Part shown: in pieces, positions 1 to 6,070 of the stretch | How the letters are laid out: the number at the start of each line of letters is the position of its first letter | How positions within the stretch are numbered: position 1 is the stretch's first letter | DNA from: Gallionella sp. | GTDB lineage: Bacteria; Pseudomonadota; Gammaproteobacteria; Burkholderiales; Gallionellaceae | DNA length: 9,480 nt | Assembly (NCBI GenBank): GCA_004298605.1 | Contig: SCPW01000074.1 | Span: 1-9,480 of the forward strand | Reading direction: 5' to 3' | The notes under the pieces: generated by a model | Database searches by the model: none | What the model was told of the DNA's origin: nothing | What the model saw: the letters and a program-made list of their open reading frames with translations, nothing else | Position numbers and translations under genes: made by a program

Positions 1-2543
1 GCGGCGGGTTTTGCAGTCTTGGCTGCCGGCCCGGCCTTCGTGGTTTTTGCCGCCGCCTTTGTTTTGGCGGCCTTGGCTGCCGGTTTTCCGGTTTTTCCAC
101 CGCCCTTGGCGGCCTTGGCCGCTATCAATGCCAGCGCCTCTTCCAGCGTAATTGCATCCGGTGAGACATCCTTGGGCAAGGTGGCGTTGATCTTGCCGTG
201 GCGTGCGTAAGGGCCGTAGCGACCGCTGCAAATTTCCACGCTGGCCTTGTCGTCCGGATGGTCGCCCAACACGCGCAATACCGTGTTGCCTTCCCGGGCT
301 TGCGCCAGTAATTCCACGGCGCGATCCAGTTGAATGTCGAAAATGCTGTCCGCGCGCGGGATGGACTTGAATTTGCCATCGTGCCCGATATAGGGACCGA
401 AGCGACCGATGTTGACGATGACTTTTTTGCCGGATTCGGGGTGCAAGCCCAGCTCGCGCGGCAGCGACAGCAGCTTGAGCGCGCCGGGCAGATCGGCCTG
501 TTCCAGCGGCATTTCTTTCGGCCATGAGACGCGCTTGGGTTTGGTTTTTTCGCCCTCCGCCACTTCGCCGAGCTGCACGTAGTAGCCGTAAGGGCCGCGC
601 AGTAATAATACGGTTTGCCGGGTGTCCGGATGTTCGCCGAGTTCGCGGCGCGCCGTACCGTCGTCTTCCGCTTCCCCGCCCAGGCTGCGGGTGAAATCGC
701 ATTCCGGATAGCCGGTGCAGCCGATGAAGCTGCCGCGCTTGCCGAGCCGTTTGGAGAGCGGTTTGCCGCATTTCGGGCAGGCTTCGCCGATCAGTTCCTG
801 CGTGACGTCCTTGCGCTCGATGCTGTGCTTTTCGGTGATGAGCTGGCTGAAGCCTTTCCAGAATTCGTCCAGTACCGGTATCCAGTCGCGCTTGCCCTCG
901 GAAACTTCGTCCAGCTCGTCTTCGAGATGGGCGGTGAAACCGTAATCGACGTAGCGTGTGAAATGTTCTGTAAGGAATTTGTTGACGATACGCCCGACAT
1001 CGGTGGGCGCGAAGCGTTTCTTATCCAATATCGCGTATTCGCGCGCTTGCAGCGTGGAGATGATGGTGGCGTAAGTGGAGGGGCGACCGATACCGTATTC
1101 TTCCAGCGACTTGACCAGGCTGGCCTCGGAAAAACGCGGCGGCGGCTGGGTGAAATGCTGTTCGCCATACAATTTGTCGAGCGGCAGCACATCGCCTTCG
1201 GATAGCGGCGGCAATTTGCCGCCCTCTTCTTCGGCAGCGTCGTCCACGTCTTCCATATACACGCCGATGAAGCCGGGAAACACCAGCGTCTGGCCCGATG
1301 CCCGGAACAGCGTGGTATCGCCGCCCAGGCGTATATCCACGCTGACCGTGTCGAAGCGCGCCGGGGTCATCTGGCATGCCAGGGTGCGCTTCCAGATCAT
1401 TTCGTAGAGGCGCGCCTGATCGGCGGTCAGATGGCCGCGCATGCTGTCCGGGGTGCGCGCGATGGAGGTCGGGCGTATCGCCTCGTGCGATTCCTGCGCA
1501 TTTTTGGTCTTGCTCTTGTACGCCGGTTGGGTGGCGGGCAAATAATCGGAGGAAAAATTGCCGCTGATGTAGTCGCGGATTTCCTGCACCGCTTCTTTCG
1601 CCAGCGATACCGAATCGGTACGCATGTACGAAATCAGGCCGACCGTCTGCCCGCCGATGTCCACGCCTTCATACAGCGATTGCGCGGTGCGCATGGTGCG
1701 GTCGGCAGACATGCCCAGCTTGCGCACCGCTTCCTGTTGCAGCGTGGAAGTGGTGAATGGTGCTGCTGCATAGCGCTGCTTGGCCTTTTTTTCGACACGA
1801 ACGACCTTGGGTGGCAGCTTGGCATCGTTGAGTTTGGCAAAAATTGCGTCATATTCGGCTTGGCTGGTGATGCTGAGTTGCTCCAGTTTTTTGCCCTGGT
1901 ATTGGAACAGCTTGGCGGAAAACGGCAGATGGTCTTTGTGGCTGTCCAGATGCACGGTCCAGTATTCCTGGCTTTTGAACGCCTCGATCTCCAGCTCGCG
2001 CTCGACGATCATCCGCAGCGCCGGGCTCTGCACGCGCCCCGCCGAAAGCCCGGGGCGTATCTTGCGCCACAGCAGCGGCGACAAATTGAAGCCGACCAGA
2101 TAGTCCAGCGCGCGCCGCGCCTGTTGCGCATTCACCAGCGGCATCGAGATTTCGCGGGGGTGGGCGACCGCTTCGCGCACCGCAGACTGGGTGATTTCAT
2201 AGAACACCACGCGCTGCATTTTTTTGTTTTTCAGGCCGCGTTTGGCTTTGAGCAATTCGGAAATATGCCAGGCGATCGCCTCCCCTTCCCGGTCGGGATC
2301 GGGCGCCAGCAGAATGTTGTCGGCGAGGGCTGCGGCTTTCGCGATGGCGTCGACGTGTTTGCTGTTGCGCGCGATGGTTTCGTACTGCATGGCAAAGTTG
2401 TTGTCGGTATCGACCGCGCCGGTCTTGGGGACCAGGTCGCGCACATGCCCGTACGAGGCGAGCACCTCGAAATCCTTGCCCAGATATTTGTTGAGTGTTT
2501 TGGCTTTTGCCGGAGATTCGACGATCAGGAGATTGGTTGCCAT
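1..2543 (-). CDS. topA: DNA topoisomerase I (type IA), C-terminal end cut by window edge
   Basis: Type IA topoisomerase, which relaxes negative supercoils by cutting and passing single strands. The frame is open from an ATG at 2543 to the left edge: 847 codons with no stop, so only the extreme C-terminus is missing. The N-terminal TOPRIM domain shows IVESPAKAKT with Glu9 and the metal-binding DPDREGE at D82, D84 and E86. The catalytic tyrosine is Y306 in GLISYMRTDS. A tetracysteine zinc-binding motif lies at C589, C592, C609 and C615. Three C-terminal repeats of the GPY type follow, near residues 650, 716 and 777. From about residue 806 the protein becomes a Lys/Ala/Gly-rich basic tail, as in many betaproteobacterial TopA proteins, and is probably a DNA-binding tail. 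The start is fixed by the conserved N-terminus (E. coli also has the catalytic Glu at position 9). No clear Shine-Dalgarno precedes it. It is the last visible gene of the LysM-dprA-smg-topA run, 16 bp after smg. Confidence 0.97.
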   Translation of the reverse strand, partial: MATNLLIVESPAKAKTLNKYLGKDFEVLASYGHVRDLVPKTGAVDTDNNFAMQYETIARNSKHVDAIAKAAALADNILLAPDPDREGEAIAWHISELLKAKRGLKNKKMQRVVFYEITQSAVREAVAHPREISMPLVNAQQARRALDYLVGFNLSPLLWRKIRPGLSAGRVQSPALRMIVERELEIEAFKSQEYWTVHLDSHKDHLPFSAKLFQYQGKKLEQLSITSQAEYDAIFAKLNDAKLPPKVVRVEKKAKQRYAAAPFTTSTLQQEAVRKLGMSADRTMRTAQSLYEGVDIGGQTVGLISYMRTDSVSLAKEAVQEIRDYISGNFSSDYLPATQPAYKSKTKNAQESHEAIRPTSIARTPDSMRGHLTADQARLYEMIWKRTLACQMTPARFDTVSVDIRLGGDTTLFRASGQTLVFPGFIGVYMEDVDDAAEEEGGKLPPLSEGDVLPLDKLYGEQHFTQPPPRFSEASLVKSLEEYGIGRPSTYATIISTLQAREYAILDKKRFAPTDVGRIVNKFLTEHFTRYVDYGFTAHLEDELDEVSEGKRDWIPVLDEFWKGFSQLITEKHSIERKDVTQELIGEACPKCGKPLSKRLGKRGSFIGCTGYPECDFTRSLGGEAEDDGTARRELGEHPDTRQTVLLLRGPYGYYVQLGEVAEGEKTKPKRVSWPKEMPLEQADLPGALKLLSLPRELGLHPESGKKVIVNIGRFGPYIGHDGKFKSIPRADSIFDIQLDRAVELLAQAREGNTVLRVLGDHPDDKASVEICSGRYGPYARHGKINATLPKDVSPDAITLEEALALIAAKAAKGGGKTGKPAAKAAKTKAAAKTTKAGPAAKTAKPA

Positions 2544-2559
2544 GCGTGGTATTAAAGGT

Positions 2560-3015
2560 TCAATGTAGTTGCGCAAAATGTAGCGGGGTCAGCAATTCTT
2601 CGACCAGCAGCGGATCAATATCCTGGTGGCGGCTCCACAACACCATCAGCATGATCATTTTCAATTTGTCCAGCCCGAGATTTTCCTGCTGCAATGCGAC
2701 GGCGCGGTCGATAACCATCTCGCGCTCGACAGTGGAAATCATATGCTGCTGCTCGGCGAACAACAGGAATTGGCGTGCTTCATAGCCGACGCGCCGCATC
2801 TCCAGATCGGCAAAATGCCGCAGGCCGACATGTTCGAGGCTGGCGGGGTAGCTATCGGTATCCTGCTGTTGCAGCGCGGACAGCCAAGTCAACGCCTCGC
2901 TGATTTCGTCGCCTTCAAAGCCGGCTGCGGAGAGTTTGCGCGACAGCTTGTCCACAGCCGGATAACTGCCCGCGTCAAAGTAACTTTCAAACAGGTACAT
3001 CAGGATTTCAAACAT
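2560..3015 (-). CDS. smg: Smg family protein (DUF494)
   Basis: A 151-residue protein that begins MFEILMYLFESYF and ends in LH. Both ends closely match E. coli Smg (157 aa), a small acidic DUF494 protein found next to dprA/smf and topA-like genes in many beta- and gammaproteobacteria. Its biochemical role is not established; a link to DNA processing rests only on this neighbourhood. No signal peptide, membrane segment or catalytic motif is visible. It looks like a helical soluble protein, with features such as QFLLFAEQQH and REMVIDRAVAL that match the E. coli FLLFLEQ and REMVIERVLAL segments. It sits 15 bp after dprA and 16 bp before topA, so it is almost certainly co-transcribed with both. 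No strong ribosome binding site precedes the ATG, so translation may depend on coupling to dprA. Confidence 0.93.
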   Translation of the reverse strand: MFEILMYLFESYFDAGSYPAVDKLSRKLSAAGFEGDEISEALTWLSALQQQDTDSYPASLEHVGLRHFADLEMRRVGYEARQFLLFAEQQHMISTVEREMVIDRAVALQQENLGLDKLKMIMLMVLWSRHQDIDPLLVEELLTPLHFAQLH

Positions 3016-3030
3016 GGTTTATGCGGTAAT

Positions 3031-4107
3031 TTAATGGATTCGTTGGTACATGCCGCCGGGCAGCGCACTGATGCGGCCTTCCAGCTCAAGCGCCAACAGC
3101 ATGGCGGATAGCTCGGCTATCGTCAAGCCGCAGCGCATGCTGAGCGCCTCCGCATTAACCGGATCAAAACCGAGTTGTTCGAGCAGGGCCGGGCAGGGCG
3201 CCGGTAAATCCGGGGCGCGCGCGGGCGCCGCAACCAGGCCGCCCAACTCCTCCAGAATATCCTGCGCGGCCTCGACCAGCTTTGCGCCTTGCTTGAGCAA
3301 CGCGTGGCAACCCTTGCTTTGCGGCGCATGTATCGAGCCGGGGATGGCGAATACGTCCCGGCCCTGCTCCATGGCCAGCCGCGCGGTAATCAGCGAGCCG
3401 CTTTGCAGCGAGGCTTCCACCACCAGGCAGCCGAGGCTCATGCCGCTGATGATGCGGTTGCGGCGCGGAAAGTTGGCGGCCAGCGGCGGCGTGCCGAGCG
3501 GAAATTCGGAAACCAGTGCGCCCTGTTGCGCGAGTTGGTGCGCGAGATCGCGGTTGGCGGCGGGATAGACTTTATCCAGGCCGGTGCCGACGACGGCAAT
3601 ACTGCCGCCCGGCCCGCGCAATGCGCCGCGATGGGCGGCAGCGTCAATGCCGTGCGCCAGCCCGCTGATGACGCACAACCCCGCGCCGCTCAATGTTTTC
3701 GCAAACGCCTCGGCGTTGCCGGCGCCCTGCGGGGTGGCGTTGCGGCTGCCGACAACGCCCAGCGCGGGGCGGTTGAGCAAATCTGGCCGGCCTTTCACGT
3801 ACAGCAGCAACGGCGGATCCGGAATGTTCAGCAGGGCTTGCGGGTAATCGCTGTCGGCGAGCGTGACGATGTGGTTGTTGCTGTCTTCCAGCCAGGCCAG
3901 CGCGGGTGCGAGAAGGCCGCCATCAACGCCTTTGCAGATTTCTGCGGCGACCTCCGTTTTGACGGTCGATTTGAGCGAGCTGACGGGCGCCGCGAAAACT
4001 GCTTCGGGCGAACCGAATTCCTTCAACAGGCGGCGCGCGCTCTCGCCGCCCAGACCGCGTATCAGGCCGAGCGCCAGCCAGGCTTTAAGCGAGGCATCAA
4101 AAGTCAC
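3031..4107 (-). CDS. dprA: DNA processing protein DprA/Smf
   Basis: DprA binds incoming single-stranded DNA during natural transformation and loads RecA on it. From a GTG start at 4107 the product is 358 aa, close to the E. coli length of 374. An N-terminal helix-hairpin-helix-like region spans about residues 10-45. The Rossmann-like SMF domain covers about 75-285, with GVVGSRNATPQG (117-128), SGLAHGIDAAAH (148-159), SEFPLGTPP (200-208), FPRRNRIISG (213-222) and SGSLITARLA (236-245). A C-terminal winged-helix domain covers about 305-356. The frame is open to 4308, but the upstream residues are encoded by the palindromic element at 4114-4381 and show no DprA similarity. I therefore chose the GTG giving MTFDASLKAWLALG. 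Its Shine-Dalgarno is poor (TGGA just upstream). A 12-codon ATG frame (4135-4097) that begins in the element terminates 8 bases inside dprA and could couple translation; that is inference. Confidence 0.95.
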   Translation of the reverse strand: MTFDASLKAWLALGLIRGLGGESARRLLKEFGSPEAVFAAPVSSLKSTVKTEVAAEICKGVDGGLLAPALAWLEDSNNHIVTLADSDYPQALLNIPDPPLLLYVKGRPDLLNRPALGVVGSRNATPQGAGNAEAFAKTLSGAGLCVISGLAHGIDAAAHRGALRGPGGSIAVVGTGLDKVYPAANRDLAHQLAQQGALVSEFPLGTPPLAANFPRRNRIISGMSLGCLVVEASLQSGSLITARLAMEQGRDVFAIPGSIHAPQSKGCHALLKQGAKLVEAAQDILEELGGLVAAPARAPDLPAPCPALLEQLGFDPVNAEALSMRCGLTIAELSAMLLALELEGRISALPGGMYQRIH

Positions 4108-4135
4108 GTTCCAAGGGCTCGTAAATGAACAACAT
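4097..4135 (-). other. possible 12-codon leader ORF overlapping the dprA start
   Basis: Reading on the minus strand from an ATG inside the right-hand end of the palindromic element, the short frame encodes MLFIYEPLERDF. It stops at TGA (4099-4097), just inside dprA. The overlap with the GTG start of dprA would permit coupled re-initiation. The ATG lies within the terminal inverted repeat, so a matching frame start occurs at the other end of the element. There is no Shine-Dalgarno of note. It may be a chance frame. Confidence 0.2.
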
Positions 4136-4144
4136 GGGCTTACG
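4114..4144. repeat. left 31-bp terminal inverted repeat
   Basis: It begins AGGGCTCGTAAATG and ends GGGCTTACG. It is the exact reverse complement of 4351-4381, with no mismatch over 31 bases. Outside it, the next bases stop pairing (A at 4113 against A at 4382). Confidence 0.93.
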
Positions 4145-4243
4145 TTGCAACGTATTCGGGATGAGTGCAAGGCGCGAAGCGCAGCGAATGGTCGCTCCAT
4201 TCGCAAACTTCGCAACGCCGCAATCGCCCGAATACGCTGCAAC
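4144..4243. repeat. internal stem-loop arm 1 of the palindromic element
   Basis: GTTGCAACGTATTCGGG (4144-4160) pairs with CCCGAATACGCTGCAAC (4227-4243), 16 of 17 positions. The loop contains nested pairing: GGCG/CGCC (4171-4174 with 4216-4219), GCGAAG/CTTCGC (4174-4179 with 4208-4213) and the hairpin GCGAATGG/CCATTCGC (4184-4191 with 4197-4204). So it is a long imperfect hairpin with a 5-base terminal loop. Confidence 0.85.
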
Positions 4244-4250
4244 CCTCCGG

Positions 4251-4351
4251 GCTGGGGTCGCTTTGGGCGCATCCCGGTGTTGCGAGCCGCTTGTTGTGAA
4301 TGGCACAACCGCGCGTCTCGCGCCTTGGCCTGCGCCCAAAGCGACCCCAGC
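4251..4351. repeat. internal stem-loop arm 2 of the palindromic element
   Basis: A perfect 21-bp stem joins 4251-4271 (GCTGGGGTCGCTTTGGGCGC plus A) to 4331-4351. The 59-base loop holds smaller pairings such as TTGTG/CACAA and GCGAG/CTCGC. Together with arm 1 and the outer repeats this completes a three-way junction. Confidence 0.88.
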
Positions 4352-4381
4352 GTAAGCCCATGTTGTTCATTTACGAGCCCT
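4351..4381. repeat. right 31-bp terminal inverted repeat
   Basis: It begins CGTAAGCCCATG and ends TTTACGAGCCCT, the exact reverse complement of 4114-4144. It ends 8 bp before the stop codon of the LysM gene, read on the minus strand. Confidence 0.93.
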
Positions 4382-4389
4382 AAGGATTC

Positions 4390-5412
4390 TTAAGGAGTGG
4401 ACACGCGGTCGGACAACTGCACCGGCAAACGGGTTTGCATCACCAGCGCGTAAGAGACTTTATCAAACACGCGGAATACGAACAGCAAGCCATAGCGTTC
4501 GTTCGGCAGCGTAATTTTTTCACCTTCGTGCTTCACCGTGTTGCCCTTGTTATGCAAAGCCAGCACGTGGCCGTTCTGCAAACCGTCGCGCGCACCCTTG
4601 TTGAGGGCAACAATGGCACTTTGGCCGGCCTGCGAAACACCTCCGTAAATCGAGATCACGCTGGCGTCGATACGGGTTTCGGGCGCGCGCGGCAGGTAAG
4701 TGCTGACCGCCTCGCCGGAAGGCGCCACCAGGCGGTCGCCTTTAATAATTTCCTGCGCGGAATGCGTGATCAGGACAGTGCTGACATCCGCAAATCCGGT
4801 CGCTTCGGCGTTGCCCAGATAAACGGCCTCGATACCCAGCACTTCTTTGGAGTCCGGATCGACCAGCGTTTTGCCCGGGCGATAAATCTGCCATCTGTTG
4901 CCTTTATCCGAGGGCAGCCCCTTTACGAAACCGGTATCGCCCGCACCGAGTATCACGTGGCCTTCGCGTGCGCCGACCAGCACCGGCGCATCTTTCAGCG
5001 CGCCTTCCCCGATAATCAGCGGCTGGCTCAGGAACGGCGCGATGGCATTGGCCGGAATGCTCGGGATGGCATCCTGGACGCTCTGGCTTTCGCGCACCCT
5101 GGGGGAAAGCTTGACGACATTGCCCGCGCTTGCCTGGCCGATACGCAGCGTGCCGCTCGCGCGGTCCAGGATGATGACATCACCCGGGTAAATCCAGTGT
5201 GGGTCTTTGATGGTGTCCTTGTTCATGCCCCAGATATACGGCCATTTCCACGGGTCTTTGAAGAATTTTCCGGAAATGTCCCACAGCGTGTCGCCCTTGA
5301 CGACAATGTGCCGGTCGGGCGCATTGTTGCGGATATCGGGGCCGGCTTCAGGCTGTGCCGCAAGGGCCAAAGCAGGCAACAGAATGCAAATCAGCGATAT
5401 AATCTTGCGCAT
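4390..5412 (-). CDS. secreted LysM-domain protein
   Basis: A 340-residue exported protein. I chose the ATG at 5412 over one at 5445 because GGAG sits 6 bases upstream and it gives a clean signal peptide: MRK, then a hydrophobic stretch to ALALA, with cleavage near residues 18-19. There is no lipobox cysteine. A LysM domain follows at about residues 35-82 ([17 protein letters not shown] to [10 protein letters not shown]), which in this family binds peptidoglycan. The remaining ~250 residues show no motif I recognise; they look beta-rich and contain repeated Gly-Asp turns. No hydrolase active site is visible, so this is probably a periplasmic cell-wall-binding protein rather than an enzyme. In betaproteobacteria a gene of this kind commonly precedes dprA and is divergent from def, as here. 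It is the first gene of the minus-strand run, and 282 bp containing a palindromic element separate it from dprA. Confidence 0.9.
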   Translation of the reverse strand: MRKIISLICILLPALALAAQPEAGPDIRNNAPDRHIVVKGDTLWDISGKFFKDPWKWPYIWGMNKDTIKDPHWIYPGDVIILDRASGTLRIGQASAGNVVKLSPRVRESQSVQDAIPSIPANAIAPFLSQPLIIGEGALKDAPVLVGAREGHVILGAGDTGFVKGLPSDKGNRWQIYRPGKTLVDPDSKEVLGIEAVYLGNAEATGFADVSTVLITHSAQEIIKGDRLVAPSGEAVSTYLPRAPETRIDASVISIYGGVSQAGQSAIVALNKGARDGLQNGHVLALHNKGNTVKHEGEKITLPNERYGLLFVFRVFDKVSYALVMQTRLPVQLSDRVSTP

Positions 5413-5514
5413 GGAAAACTCCGGCAGAGTCGATATAAAGGGCACGCAAAGCTGCTGCGTCGCGCCAAATTCTGCATCCAGTCATATAAATTAGCAAGCA
5501 TTTATGGGGCGCGC
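5413..5514. promoter_or_regulatory. divergent intergenic region between the LysM gene and def
   Basis: This 102-bp gap separates two divergent start codons, so it should hold promoters for both directions. On the plus strand CATATAAATT (around 5484-5493) is a plausible -10 for def, but no good -35 is visible 17 bases upstream. On the minus strand TTTATATCG around 5438-5446 could be a -10 for the LysM gene, also without a clear -35. Position gives more support than motif. No terminator or operator palindrome is evident. Confidence 0.35.
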
Positions 5515-6018
5515 ATGGCCATCCTGAAAATTTTGCAGTACCCCGATGAGCGTCTGCACAAAGTCGCCGGAAAGGTAGAACGCGTCAACGAAGCGACCCG
5601 CAAGCTGGTGCGCAACATGGCGGAAACCATGTACTCCGCACCCGGGGTGGGTCTGGCGGCAACACAAGTGGATGTGCATGAACAGATCATCGTGGTAGAC
5701 GTTTCCGAGGCACACAACCAATTAAAAGTATTTATCAACCCTGAAGTCATCGCCAGCAGCGGTGAAGAAGAATGCGAGGAAGGCTGTCTGTCGGTGCCGG
5801 GCATTTATGAAAAGGTGCGCCGTGCGGAAAAGGTGACAGTGCGCGCCCTCGACGAAAAAGGCGAGCCGTTCACGCTGGAGGCGGATGGCTTTCTGGCGGT
5901 GTGCATCCAACATGAAATAGATCATTTGCGCGGCAAGGTGTTCGTCGAATATCTGTCGCAACTCAAACAAACCCGGATTCGAGCCAAGCTGAAAAAGCGG
6001 CAGCGCGAAACGCTTTAA
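5515..6018 (+). CDS. def: peptide deformylase
   Basis: This enzyme removes the formyl group from the N-terminal methionine of new proteins and uses a metal ion, usually Fe2+. At 167 aa it is the normal length. All three family motifs are intact: motif I GVGLAATQ (residues 44-51), motif II EGCLS with metal ligand C91, and motif III QHEIDH with H133, E134 and H137. The frame is open far upstream (to 4435), but that part is antisense to the LysM gene. The ATG at 5515 gives the conserved [14 protein letters not shown] start, with GGGG 5 bases upstream as a weak ribosome binding site. In betaproteobacteria fmt, which adds the formyl group, normally follows def; here a type I restriction-modification gene does instead. 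No terminator is visible after the stop, so read-through into hsdM is possible. Confidence 0.97.
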   Translation: MAILKILQYPDERLHKVAGKVERVNEATRKLVRNMAETMYSAPGVGLAATQVDVHEQIIVVDVSEAHNQLKVFINPEVIASSGEEECEEGCLSVPGIYEKVRRAEKVTVRALDEKGEPFTLEADGFLAVCIQHEIDHLRGKVFVEYLSQLKQTRIRAKLKKRQRETL

Positions 6019-6070
6019 AACCGCAGCACAACTCCCAACGCCTGCCAATATAAAAATAATAAACAAACCC
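6019..6070 (+). promoter_or_regulatory. AT-rich leader upstream of hsdM
   Basis: A 52-bp gap between def and hsdM that turns sharply AT-rich in its second half (AATATAAAAATAATAAAC). TATAAA at 6049-6054 could be a -10 element, though no matching -35 is seen and it would leave a very short leader. No Shine-Dalgarno precedes the hsdM ATG. There is no rho-independent terminator for def. The change in composition fits a junction between core and acquired DNA. Confidence 0.3.

Larger units (their letters stand above)
4114..4381. mobile_element. T-shaped palindromic element, MITE-like or foldback
   Basis: A 268-bp element that nearly fills the LysM-dprA gap. Its ends are perfect 31-bp inverted repeats (4114-4144 and 4351-4381; core CTCGTAAATGAACAACATGG). 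Between them lie two separate stem-loops: arm 1 at 4144-4243 and arm 2 at 4251-4351, each with smaller hairpins in its loop. The single strand could thus fold into a three-way junction. No transposase or long coding frame is inside; the short frames seen on both strands begin MNNMGLR only because of the inverted repeat. No convincing target-site duplication is visible (left flank GTTCCA, right flank AAGGAT). It lies 6 bp from the dprA start and 8 bp from the LysM stop. By structure it is most like a non-autonomous MITE or foldback element. A structured RNA gene or a terminator-like regulatory element is the alternative. Confidence 0.75.

Noticed and set aside
1431..2555. 374-codon plus-strand open frame
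   Set aside because: It lies antisense to topA, whose frame carries all type IA topoisomerase motifs. The plus-strand translation shows no recognisable family and is a by-product of GC-rich codon use.
4108..4308. N-terminal extension of dprA by 67 codons
   Set aside because: These codons come from the palindromic element and show no DprA similarity. The GTG at 4107 starts the conserved N-terminal region and gives a normal length.
4251..4351. Rho-independent terminator for the LysM gene
   Set aside because: The stem is strong but the loop is 59 bases long and no T-run follows on the minus strand. It is better explained as an arm of the palindromic element, though it could still affect transcription.
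4125..4370. Two ~76-codon frames on opposite strands, both starting MNNMGLR
   Set aside because: The shared start is forced by the perfect inverted repeat of the element. Both frames lack a Shine-Dalgarno and any known domain, so they are unlikely to be genes.
4435..5514. 360-codon upstream extension of the def reading frame
   Set aside because: It is antisense to the LysM gene, which has a signal peptide, a LysM domain and a ribosome binding site. Peptide deformylase begins at the conserved MAILKI start, giving the normal 167-residue length.
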